Positions 33,339 through 40,770 of a DNA stretch of 62,485 nt are shown piece after piece. Position 1 is the stretch's first letter. The number at the start of each line of letters is the position of its first letter. The translations under genes were made by a program, and so were the position numbers. Source of the DNA: an uncultured Eubacteriales bacterium (GTDB lineage Bacteria; Bacillota; Clostridia; Christensenellales; Aristaeellaceae); assembly GCA_900550955.1 (NCBI GenBank), contig URUF01000009.1:1-62485 (forward strand), given 5' to 3'. The notes under the pieces are model-generated. The model ran no database searches. It saw only the letters and a list, made by a program, of their open reading frames with translations, and was not told the origin of the DNA.

Positions 33339-34601
33339 TTATTCCAAATGGATGGTAAAGCTGAGCGCCCTCTGCTCGCCGGTTAGCGGCTGCTGCCGGG
33401 CATATACCTCGTTGACGCTGTGTAAATCCCGGCAGGGCACAAAGGTGAGCGCGGAGGCCTCGCCAAACAGGGACACCGTGCCGGAAATGCGCAGCGCGCC
33501 ATCGCCGTCCGCTTCCCGCCGCATGCCGGATTCGCTGGTTTGGCAATCCGGGCAGAGCACGGCAAAGTACCATTCTTCCGCACCGGCCGCATCCGGCGCG
33601 CGCACGGTAAGCCCGTACACGGCCTGGGTGAAGGTTGCCTGCGCGCTGTGGACACATACCCCGGCCTGCGTCCCCAGGGAAAAATGCTGCGGGGCGGCAA
33701 GCTGCTTGACGGCCGCCTCGGCTGTTGTAAAGGAAATTTCCAGCGTATCCACACGCGAAAACGCGCCGGAACGCACCAGCTGCTTGGACAGGCGGGTAGA
33801 AACCCATTCCTTGCGCGCTACGCCCTGGGGCACGGGCAGGGCGGCGGCATATTCCACCAGCGAATAGCCGCCGGCTAGCAGAATCCGCCGGTTTGCATAG
33901 GCGCTGGAAAAAAGCGCCATATAATCCGCAAGGGGAGGGTCGTCCTCGCCGTTCAGCTCTGTTTCATTGGCTTCCACGGGCCAGTTTGGCTTGATCACAT
34001 CAAAGGAGAGCGTCCAGGTAACGGGGTGGTTGGCCGTAGCGCGCTCAGCAACGCCGTCCCCATCCTCCTGAAGAATGACATAATCCGCGCCATAATTTCC
34101 GTCCGGCCCGAGAGGATCCCTTTCCGGCACCCAGAAGCCGCTGAAGAAATCGCCCAGGCAGCTTTCAGGATCGGTTAGAAGCGGCTGGCCATCGCATTGC
34201 GCCAATACGCGCGGATGGATGTATACCGGCCCGCCGCCCGCCTTGGGCAGAATGTTCATGGTGAAGGAGAGCGACATGCCGTCAAACACCGCCTCGTTTA
34301 CCGTGAGCGAAAAATCATCCGTTTCATAAGCCTGGTTCACGGTGAGGATGTGGGCCTTGAACGCGGCGTTGTCCCGCTGGCCGCGGTTATAGCTGATTAC
34401 GCCAAAGCGCAGGGCGACGGCGAGGCCCGCGGCCGCAAGGGCCATAAGCGCGATTGCAAGAGCCAGCGTAACAAGGGGCTTTCGCGGCGCGGACCGTTCC
34501 CGCTGCAAAGCGCGGCGCAGGATGGCGGCTTGCCGCCCCCGCGATACCTCCAACCCGGAAAGCCGCGCGTCTACGCTTTGCCGGAAGCTTTTTTCACACA
34601 T
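33339..34601 (-). CDS. Putative anti-sigma factor, single-pass membrane protein
   Basis: Encodes 420 residues. Residues 1-43 are a short charged cytoplasmic segment, a membrane helix spans about 44-66 (LVTLALAIALMALAAAGLAV), and the remaining 350 residues should lie outside the cell and resemble DUF4179-type extracellular regions. Its start overlaps the stop of the ECF sigma gene by eight bases, the usual arrangement of sigma/anti-sigma pairs. It should hold the sigma factor at the membrane until an envelope signal arrives. There is no zinc-binding HxxxCxxC motif, so it is not a classic ZAS protein. Confidence 0.75.
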   Translation of the reverse strand: MCEKSFRQSVDARLSGLEVSRGRQAAILRRALQRERSAPRKPLVTLALAIALMALAAAGLAVALRFGVISYNRGQRDNAAFKAHILTVNQAYETDDFSLTVNEAVFDGMSLSFTMNILPKAGGGPVYIHPRVLAQCDGQPLLTDPESCLGDFFSGFWVPERDPLGPDGNYGADYVILQEDGDGVAERATANHPVTWTLSFDVIKPNWPVEANETELNGEDDPPLADYMALFSSAYANRRILLAGGYSLVEYAAALPVPQGVARKEWVSTRLSKQLVRSGAFSRVDTLEISFTTAEAAVKQLAAPQHFSLGTQAGVCVHSAQATFTQAVYGLTVRAPDAAGAEEWYFAVLCPDCQTSESGMRREADGDGALRISGTVSLFGEASALTFVPCRDLHSVNEVYARQQPLTGEQRALSFTIHLE

Positions 34602-35115
34602 CCCAATCCCACCTTTCCAATTTGGCTTTCAGCAGCGCCTGCGCCCTGGCAAGCCTGCGGCTGAACCCAGATTCGGACAGGCCCAGCGCGCTGGCGCATT
34701 CCCGCTGCGTCATTTCGTGATAGTAGCGCATCAAAATGGCCTGCCGGTATTTGGGCGGCAATGCCATTACCTCGCGCACAAGGCTATCGTCGCGCTCGTC
34801 AAAGGCGCAGGCGGCGGGCGGCAGGTCCTCCAGCGCCCTGCGGCCGTCCACATGGCGAAACCACGCGCCGCGCTGCACATCCCGGCAGCAGTTCAGCGCA
34901 ATTTTCATCAGCCAGGCCTTTTCGCTGCCGCGCACGGTATCCAGGCGGCGGTAGGCCTTCAAAAACGTTTCCTGCATCGCGTCCTCGGCCTGCATGCGGT
35001 CCCTTAGCTGAAAATAGCACAGGCGCAGGACCTCGTTTGCGTAGGCTTCCATCAACAAGGCCAGGCGTTCCTCTTTTCCGTTGCGTTGCTCAGGTGGCTG
35101 AACGGCCCCTTTCAT
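34594..35115 (-). CDS. ECF-type RNA polymerase sigma factor
   Basis: Encodes 173 residues from MKGAVQPPEQ behind GGGGAGGTGACC. Region 2 appears as MEAYANEVLRLCYFQL with DAMQETFLKAYRRLD; region 4 as LPPKYRQAILMRYYHEMTQ with GLSESGFSRRLARAQALLK. There is no region 3, as expected for ECF factors. It should direct polymerase to a small envelope-stress regulon that probably includes its own operon. A 36-residue upstream extension of the frame is rejected for lack of a site. Confidence 0.9.
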   Translation of the reverse strand: MKGAVQPPEQRNGKEERLALLMEAYANEVLRLCYFQLRDRMQAEDAMQETFLKAYRRLDTVRGSEKAWLMKIALNCCRDVQRGAWFRHVDGRRALEDLPPAACAFDERDDSLVREVMALPPKYRQAILMRYYHEMTQRECASALGLSESGFSRRLARAQALLKAKLERWDWDV

Positions 35116-35377
35116 GCGGTCACCTCCCCATTGGGTTTCATAGCATAGGACGGAGGAAAAGAAAAAAACTTGATAAAAAAGGCGGATAAAGAAAACTTTT
35201 TTTGGCTTACGCTGGCATAGCATTCCCGCACCGCATCCCCCTTTCCTCTATTTGCAAAACGGCTGCCGCGCGAGCGTGCTGGATACGGCATGGCGCTGCG
35301 AGGTGAAGGCCCCTATGGAGCGGTTGCAATTATGAAAGCCATGCGGCCGTAACTGCCAAGGGGCGAGAGAACCGCAA

Positions 35378-35452
35378 TTAGATCTTGATGCCCTTGTTCA
35401 TCTCCGATTCCAGCAACCGCCGCGCCAACCGCCAATCATGCGATTTTGGCAT
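35378..35452 (-). pseudogene. Possible C-terminal gene remnant
   Basis: The minus strand reads MPKSHDWRLARRLLESEMN and ends KGIKI-stop (24 codons). An in-frame TAG lies five codons upstream and no ribosome site is seen. The amphipathic, Arg/Glu-rich composition looks coding. It may be the tail of a deleted gene; the family is not identified. Confidence 0.3.
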
Positions 35453-35597
35453 AAAGCTGGTAGTCTAAAAGGCTTTTTCTGCGCTTATAAAACACACACA
35501 GCGCTATTTTGCGGGCGGCTCTGGGGGAGAGGAAGGGGCGGCTTCATTCAGCTAGTCCATGTGAAAAAGTTGTCAGGATGGAGGGCCGCCTCATTTA

Positions 35598-35627
35598 TTG
35601 ACAGTAACTTGGTGGTTATGATATGAT
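35598..35627 (+). promoter_or_regulatory. Promoter of the FMN-binding protein gene
   Basis: TTGACA, 18-base spacer, TATGAT, about 35 bases before the start codon. Confidence 0.7.
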
Positions 35628-35662
35628 TTACCCACTCTAAATTCAAAACAGGAGGTATTCCT

Positions 35663-37339
35663 ATGGGAAAACTGCGTTTTGGAAAAACCCTGGTCGCGCT
35701 GAGCCTGGCGCTTGTTATGGCGCTTGGCGCTATGGCCACGGGCCTGTGCGAAACCCTTACCGGCGAGGCCGAAGGCTACGGCGGAGCCATCAAGGCGGAG
35801 GTGACCGTTGAAAACGGCGCCATCGTTGGCTTGGTGCTTACCGGCGAGGCGGAAACCCCCGCCATTGGCGGAGCCGCCCTGGAACCCCTGACGGAAGCGA
35901 TTGTGGCCGCTGGCAGCGTGGATGGCGTGGACGGCGTTGCCGGCGCTACCTGGACCTCCAACGGCGTGTTTGCCGCCGTGCGCAACGCCATGGGCGTTGA
36001 GGAGGCCTCCCCGGCGCAGGAGGAGGTTGCGGCCGTGACGGCCAGCGGCCTGTCCCACGGCGTTGGCGTTGTTTCCACCCCTCGCCTTGGCCCGGGCTCT
36101 GACGCGGAGAACGTTGGCGTGTACTCCTTCAACGAAGTGGTCGCCTATGCCATCGTTGACAGCGACAAGCGCATTGTGGACCTGGAAGTGGACATTTTGG
36201 AGATTATCACCCCCAACCATGACGAATCCAACGACGGCGACAACTTCATGGCCGGCTGGCCGGGACAGAGCTATAACAACGACGCCGACGGCGACGGCGT
36301 TGTGGAAGGCCAGCTTAAGGAAACCGAGGAAATCTTCACCCAGGAGCTGCTTTCCTGGAAAACCAAGCGCCAGAAGGGTTCCGAGTACAAGATGAACTCC
36401 GGTACCTGGGAACAGGAAATGGATATCTTTGAGAATTTCTTCAAGGGCAAGACCGTGGACGAGATCTATGCCTGGTATGAAAAGCATTGCTCTGATTCCA
36501 ACGGCCGTCCCATCACCGCCGCCTCCACCAAGGAGGGGGACGTGGCCAAGTTCAACGCGCTCACCGATGAGGAAAAGACCGTGAACGACGCGATTGCGGG
36601 CGCTACCATGTCCGTTACCGACCCGCATGGCGATATCCTTGCCGCGATTGCCAAGGCTGTGGACAACGCCATTCCCATGCGCGATGTAAAGAGCATCGCC
36701 AAGGTTGGCCTGGGTGTGAACGTGATGCCGCGCTTGGGCCCCGGCAGCGACGATAAGGAAGTGCCCTGCTATAGCTTCAACCTGGCCGTGGCCGCCGTAT
36801 GCTACGATGCCGAGGACAAGGTGGCCGACATGTTTGCCGACGTGATGGAGATTATCACCCCCAACCACGACGGCGCTGACGACAACGCCTTCACCGGCTG
36901 GCCGGGCCAGAGCTACAATGCCGACGTAGACGCCGACGGCGCTGTGGACGAGGTATGGACGCAGACCGAGGAAAGCTTTGTGGCGCAGGTTTCCGCCTTC
37001 CAGACCAAGCGCGACCTGGGCAGCAAGTACAAGATGAACTCCGGCACCTGGACCGAGGAAATGACCGCGTATGAAGGGGCGATGATTGGCAAGACCACCG
37101 AGGAAATCTCCGCCTGGGTTGCCAGCTGCTTCTCCGACGTGAACGGCCGTTCCCTGCATGGCGCCTCCCAGAAGGAGGAAGACATCGCCAAGTATGCCGC
37201 CATGACCGATGAGCAGAAGGCCGAAATGGACGCCATCGCCGGCGCTACCATGGCTCTGCGCGACTCCCATGGCGATATCCTCACCGCGATTGAGCAGGCC
37301 TTCGCGTGCGCCAAGGCTGTGGATATTACTGTGGAGTAA
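35663..37339 (+). CDS. Secreted FMN-binding protein with a tandem duplicated domain
   Basis: Encodes 558 residues. A signal peptide (1-29) leads to an FMN-binding domain (30-112) with D90-GVAGA-T96, the site type flavinylated by ApbE. Then come two homologous units, about 132-340 and 347-556. Both carry PRLGPGSD, EIITPNHD, GWPGQSYN, KMNSGTW, and DAIAGATM before a D-x-HGDIL block. D309 to T315 and D523 to T529 thus repeat a motif close to the flavinylation consensus. Role by inference: an extracytoplasmic electron carrier or flavin reductase holding up to three covalent FMN groups. AGGAGGT precedes the ATG and a terminator follows, so it is monocistronic. No apbE lies in the window. Confidence 0.85.
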   Translation: MGKLRFGKTLVALSLALVMALGAMATGLCETLTGEAEGYGGAIKAEVTVENGAIVGLVLTGEAETPAIGGAALEPLTEAIVAAGSVDGVDGVAGATWTSNGVFAAVRNAMGVEEASPAQEEVAAVTASGLSHGVGVVSTPRLGPGSDAENVGVYSFNEVVAYAIVDSDKRIVDLEVDILEIITPNHDESNDGDNFMAGWPGQSYNNDADGDGVVEGQLKETEEIFTQELLSWKTKRQKGSEYKMNSGTWEQEMDIFENFFKGKTVDEIYAWYEKHCSDSNGRPITAASTKEGDVAKFNALTDEEKTVNDAIAGATMSVTDPHGDILAAIAKAVDNAIPMRDVKSIAKVGLGVNVMPRLGPGSDDKEVPCYSFNLAVAAVCYDAEDKVADMFADVMEIITPNHDGADDNAFTGWPGQSYNADVDADGAVDEVWTQTEESFVAQVSAFQTKRDLGSKYKMNSGTWTEEMTAYEGAMIGKTTEEISAWVASCFSDVNGRSLHGASQKEEDIAKYAAMTDEQKAEMDAIAGATMALRDSHGDILTAIEQAFACAKAVDITVE

Positions 37340-37381
37340 GCCTGCGAGCTTGTAAGGGAAAAGAAGAATAAAACCAAACCG

Positions 37382-37412
37382 GCCCTCCGCACCGTGCGTG
37401 CGGAGGGCTTTG
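37382..37412 (+). terminator. Terminator of the FMN-binding protein gene
   Basis: GCCCTCCGCAC pairs with GTGCGGAGGGC, followed by TTTG. Confidence 0.75.
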
Positions 37413-37474
37413 TGCTGGCAGCGTTGAAGAGGAGTATCGAAAGAAGGGATACGGCAGGGGCTTGAACGGTCTGC

Positions 37475-38164
37475 CTACCGGCGCGCAGCGTCAAACTGCT
37501 CCAGTATCGCCAGCGCGCTGCTTGTGCCGATACGCTCCGCACCGGCATCCAGCATGGCCGCACAAGCCGTCCAGTCGCGAATGCCGCCTGCCGCTTTTAC
37601 CTTGATGCCGTCGCCTACCGTCCGCTTCATCAGGCGGACGGCTTCCACTGTTGCGCCCCAGGGGCCTGCGCCAGTGCTGGTTTTGATGTAATCCGGCCGG
37701 ACGTCGCGGGCGATTTGCGCCGCTGCGCGGATTTCATCGTCCGTCAGATAGCAGGTTTCAAAGATAGCTTTGCATATTTTTGCATTTTTACGGCATACGG
37801 AAACGATGGCTTCCATCTCCTTGCGGATATAGGGCAGGTTGCCGTTTTTTAACTCGCCCACATTGATGACATAATCAATTTCGTCAGCGCCGTTGGCAAT
37901 GGCGTCCTTTGTTTCAAACACCTTAGATTCTATGGTCGTCTGCCCGGTTGGATAGCTGACGGCCGCGCCCACATGCACATCGCTATCCTTCAGCAACTGC
38001 TTGCACAGGAGGACAGGAGCGGAGTTGACGGCCACCATAGCGAAGTGATGAGCGGCCGCTTCGCAGCAGAGCTTCTCAAAGGCGGCCCTGTCAGCAAACG
38101 GCTTTAGGTTCGTATGATCAATGATGCGGCAAAGCTGCTCCCGGGTGATCGATTGGCTATCCAT
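37475..38164 (-). CDS. deoC: DeoC-family aldolase (first copy)
   Basis: Encodes 229 residues. The deoxyribose-phosphate aldolase fold is shown by IIDHTNLKPFA, the strand with EIDYVINVGELKNG, the Schiff-base lysine in YIKTSTGAG, and KAAGGIRDW. Canonical DeoC cleaves 2-deoxyribose-5-phosphate to glyceraldehyde-3-phosphate and acetaldehyde. The loop after the lysine (AGPWGATVEAV) differs from the second copy (FSTAGATVEDV), so its donor or acceptor may differ. It is the last gene of the minus arm of the sugar cluster, 107 bases after the transketolase, with its Shine-Dalgarno sequence inside a stem. Confidence 0.88.
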   Translation of the reverse strand: MDSQSITREQLCRIIDHTNLKPFADRAAFEKLCCEAAAHHFAMVAVNSAPVLLCKQLLKDSDVHVGAAVSYPTGQTTIESKVFETKDAIANGADEIDYVINVGELKNGNLPYIRKEMEAIVSVCRKNAKICKAIFETCYLTDDEIRAAAQIARDVRPDYIKTSTGAGPWGATVEAVRLMKRTVGDGIKVKAAGGIRDWTACAAMLDAGAERIGTSSALAILEQFDAARR

Positions 38165-38170
38165 ACAGAA

Positions 38171-38231
38171 TTCCCCTTTTTCAGAAAGGGGAACTGTGAA
38201 TCGGACGCTTTTTAGAAAAGCGGTTCACAGC
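38171..38231 (-). promoter_or_regulatory. Structured intercistronic region before deoC copy 1
   Basis: Two stems: TTCCCCTTT/AAAGGGGAA (38171-38193), which would bury the deoC ribosome site, and CTGTGAA...TTCACAG with inner GCTTTT/AAAAGC (38194-38231). They suggest control of deoC translation or partial termination after the transketolase gene. Confidence 0.5.
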
Positions 38232-38271
38232 TCCCGAAGATGAAGCGGCCGGCCTGCTCCTGGCGGAGCGG

Positions 38272-39225
38272 CTATCCGTTCTTCAGCGCGATGGCTTCTT
38301 TGGCTTTTTGCACAATGTCTGCCTTGGTGAGGTGGAGCTCCTTTTGCAAATAATCAATTTTGCCAACTTCGCCGAAGCGGTCCTGTACGCCCACCTTCAG
38401 CACAGGGCAGGGTTTCCGGCTGGTGATGCAGTCCGATACGGCGGAGCCCAGGCCATTGAGCACGCTGGCGTTTTCCGCTGTAACGCAGCAGCCGGTCTTT
38501 GCCGTGCTTGCAAGGATGATGCCCTCGTCCAATGGCTTGATGGTGTGGATGTTGATAACTTCGGCCTCAATGCCTTCCATGCGAAGGCATTCGGCGGCTT
38601 CCAGCGCTTCCTTGACCATGATGCCGGAGGCGGCGAGGGTCACGTCCTTGCCTTCGCGCAGCAGTTTCCCTTTACCCAGCTGGAATGTATCGTTCTCATC
38701 GTAGATGCTCCACGCGTTTTTGCGGAACAGGCGGATATACACCGGCCCGTAATGCTGAAGGATTTGCGGAAAGAGCTTTTTGAATTGTATGCTGTCCACT
38801 GGTTCAAAAATGACCATACCAGGGATGTTGCGCATGATGGCAACGTCCTCAAAGCTCATATGGGTTCCGCCGTTGAGCTCTGCGCCCACGCCGGGATCGC
38901 TGCCTACCATTTTTACATTCAGGCCGGCATAGGCCACGGAAATTGTTACCTGGTCGCAGCAGCGGCGCGAGGCAAAGGCGCTGAAGGTGTGGGTGAATGG
39001 AATTTTTCCCATGGCGGAAAGGCCGGCCGCCACGCTGATCATATTTGCCTCGGCAACGCCTACGTTGATCAGCCTGTCGGGATAAAGCTTCTTGAATCTT
39101 TGGGTGGAAGCGGAGGACATCAGGTCAGCCTCCACCACGCAGATTCGCTCGTCTGTCCTGCCATAGTCAATCAGCAGATCGGAATAGGTAAGCCTTAGCT
39201 CGGCAGCTTCTCTTTTCCATTCCAT
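38272..39225 (-). CDS. Transketolase, C-terminal subunit
   Basis: Encodes 317 residues covering the Pyr-binding and C-terminal domains of a split transketolase. DLMSSAST...RLINVGVAEANMISVAAGL contains the TPP-activating Glu (VAEAN). HTFSAFASRRCCDQVTISVA and VGSDPGVGAELNGGTHMSFED follow, then the C-terminal EVINIHTIKPLDEG. With the N-terminal subunit just upstream (TAA directly followed by ATG) it transfers two-carbon ketol units between sugar phosphates. Split pairs are common in Clostridia and are also known in apulose-phosphate metabolism (AptA/AptB), so the substrate may not be the usual pentose phosphates. Confidence 0.92.
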   Translation of the reverse strand: MEWKREAAELRLTYSDLLIDYGRTDERICVVEADLMSSASTQRFKKLYPDRLINVGVAEANMISVAAGLSAMGKIPFTHTFSAFASRRCCDQVTISVAYAGLNVKMVGSDPGVGAELNGGTHMSFEDVAIMRNIPGMVIFEPVDSIQFKKLFPQILQHYGPVYIRLFRKNAWSIYDENDTFQLGKGKLLREGKDVTLAASGIMVKEALEAAECLRMEGIEAEVINIHTIKPLDEGIILASTAKTGCCVTAENASVLNGLGSAVSDCITSRKPCPVLKVGVQDRFGEVGKIDYLQKELHLTKADIVQKAKEAIALKNG

Positions 39226-40059
39226 TTACGCATCCTCCCCGTCGAGTTTTGCAATCGCTTCTTTCCACATTTCCTCGGTAATGTTTTTCACTGAATGGCT
39301 GGATAGCATGTTTTCACAGAAACAGCAGCCTTTTCCCTTAATGGTATTAAGCAGGATCATCGAAGGCGTATTCCTGACCTTTTTGGCATTATCAATGGCA
39401 AAGGCGATCTGCTCCACGCTGTGCCCATCTATGCTTTGCACATGCCAGCCAAAGGACTCCCACTTTTTGTCCAGCGGATGAAGCCGGTTGATTTCCTCAA
39501 TGTAGCCGTCGATTTGCATTTTGTTGTAATCCGTGAAAGCGATCAGATTTCCCAGGCGGTTGCTGGCCGCCAGCATTGCGGCTTCCCAAATTTGCCCTTC
39601 CTGGCTTTCTCCGTCGCCGATGCAGGTATAGATGTATGATGGCAGCTGATCCATTTTGGCGGCGAGCGCCATGCCGACCGCGCAGCTAAAGCCCTGCCCA
39701 AGCGAGCCGGTGGTCATATCGATTCCGTTGGTGCGGTTCATGTCGCAGTGGCTGGGAAGGTTGGTGCCCGGCTGATTCAGCGTATCCAGCGCCTCCATAG
39801 GAATATATCCCTTCATGGCAAGAACGGAATACAATGCGGGGCCGCCGTGACCTTTGGACAGGATGAAACGGTCGCGGCCAGGCATTTTGGAATCAGCGGG
39901 ATCAATATTCATTGCATGATAGTACAAAACGGCCAGCAGCTCGGCCAAATCAACCGCTCCTCCAATATGGCCCACCGTCAACTGCCCGATTTCCTTAATG
40001 GTCAGTTTCCGAATTTCTTTTGCTTTTTCCTGAAGCGTTTTGCAGAGGGCTTTATCCAT
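39226..40059 (-). CDS. Transketolase, N-terminal (TPP-binding) subunit
   Basis: Encodes 277 residues. The TPP/metal motif is present as GDGESQEGQIWEAAMLAASN with FTDYNKMQIDG; the phosphate end is reached by GHIGGAVDLAELLAVLYYH and RFILSKGHGGPALYSVLA. It complements the C-terminal subunit at 38272-39225 to form one active enzyme. AAGGAG precedes its ATG. Position between a sugar-phosphate isomerase and the partner subunit marks it as part of the catabolic cluster. Confidence 0.92.
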   Translation of the reverse strand: MDKALCKTLQEKAKEIRKLTIKEIGQLTVGHIGGAVDLAELLAVLYYHAMNIDPADSKMPGRDRFILSKGHGGPALYSVLAMKGYIPMEALDTLNQPGTNLPSHCDMNRTNGIDMTTGSLGQGFSCAVGMALAAKMDQLPSYIYTCIGDGESQEGQIWEAAMLAASNRLGNLIAFTDYNKMQIDGYIEEINRLHPLDKKWESFGWHVQSIDGHSVEQIAFAIDNAKKVRNTPSMILLNTIKGKGCCFCENMLSSHSVKNITEEMWKEAIAKLDGEDA

Positions 40060-40108
40060 ATCAGCTGTACTCCTTGCTTTAAAATACGAATGCCTTTTTT
40101 ACCGCAAC

Positions 40109-40714
40109 TTACCTGCCCACCCATTTTGGATTGTCGGTCAAGGCAGGCAGGCCGTTCCTTTCAACCATCAGCTTTCGGAACCCGTTGGTTTCAATGGAGG
40201 CATAATCGTGACCGGCATCCGCCCGATATACAAAAAGGGTAACGAAGGGTTCGCTTGGGCTTACATTGATGCTTCTGTGCGCATAGCCCTTGGGTACATA
40301 GCCGATGCGTCCGGGCAGCATCTCAATGGCGCGGGTGTCGCCGTCCTTGCTTTCTAGCAGCAGGTAGCCATGGCCGCGCGAGCAGGAATATATCTCGGCC
40401 GTATCGAGAATGCTGTGGAAATGCCCCTTTGTAAAGTGGTATTCATTACCGATCTTTCCGGGATAGAGAATGGAAAAACCAAAGGAAAGATCGCCGGGCG
40501 TAGGGGGAATGTCCAGCGCGTGGTATTCATAAACGACCCGATCCTCTTTGGCAATCTGCGCTTCCAGCGCATCCTCATCCAAAAACAGGCCGCGCATATC
40601 GCTTAATTTGCGCTTAACGGTAGGCGCCTGGCCGCTTAGCCCGGCCTGAAAGTCAAAATCAGCCCAGCAGCCTCTTGCCCAGTCAAACGCGGCCTTCTTT
40701 TCAAAATCACCCAT
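40109..40714 (-). CDS. Cupin-type glucose-6-phosphate isomerase
   Basis: Encodes 201 residues from MGDFEKKAAF; the ATG three codons earlier overlaps the GGGAG site. The metal-binding cupin signature GHFH...AEIYSCSRGHGYLLLE and the later KGYAHRSIN give the His, His, Glu and His ligands of the archaeal-type phosphoglucose isomerase family. It interconverts glucose-6-phosphate and fructose-6-phosphate, which would consume the product of the hexuloisomerase encoded on the plus arm. A related aldose/ketose phosphate substrate is possible. Confidence 0.88.
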   Translation of the reverse strand: MGDFEKKAAFDWARGCWADFDFQAGLSGQAPTVKRKLSDMRGLFLDEDALEAQIAKEDRVVYEYHALDIPPTPGDLSFGFSILYPGKIGNEYHFTKGHFHSILDTAEIYSCSRGHGYLLLESKDGDTRAIEMLPGRIGYVPKGYAHRSINVSPSEPFVTLFVYRADAGHDYASIETNGFRKLMVERNGLPALTDNPKWVGR

Positions 40715-40770
40715 GTTTTGCATCTCCCATAGCGCCAGGCTTTTTATGGCGCGGCGCGTTTTGCAGGCGG

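Larger units (their letters stand above)
35116..35662. other. Long intergenic region between the ECF operon and the FMN protein
   Basis: About 550 bases. It contains the AT-rich upstream region of the sigma gene, a 24-codon coding remnant on the minus strand (35378-35452), and the promoter at 35598-35627. A plus-strand 62-codon frame (35438-35626) resembles nothing and has poor codon character. Confidence 0.5.

Noticed and set aside
34594..35223. Upstream extension of the ECF sigma factor by 36 residues
   Set aside because: The extra residues are Phe/Lys-rich with no ribosome site; GGGGAGG stands directly before the ATG at 35115.
35591..37270. Long minus-strand ORF (559 codons) opposite the FMN-binding protein
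   Set aside because: Gly/His/Val-rich shadow that echoes the tandem repeats of the plus-strand gene; no ribosome site.
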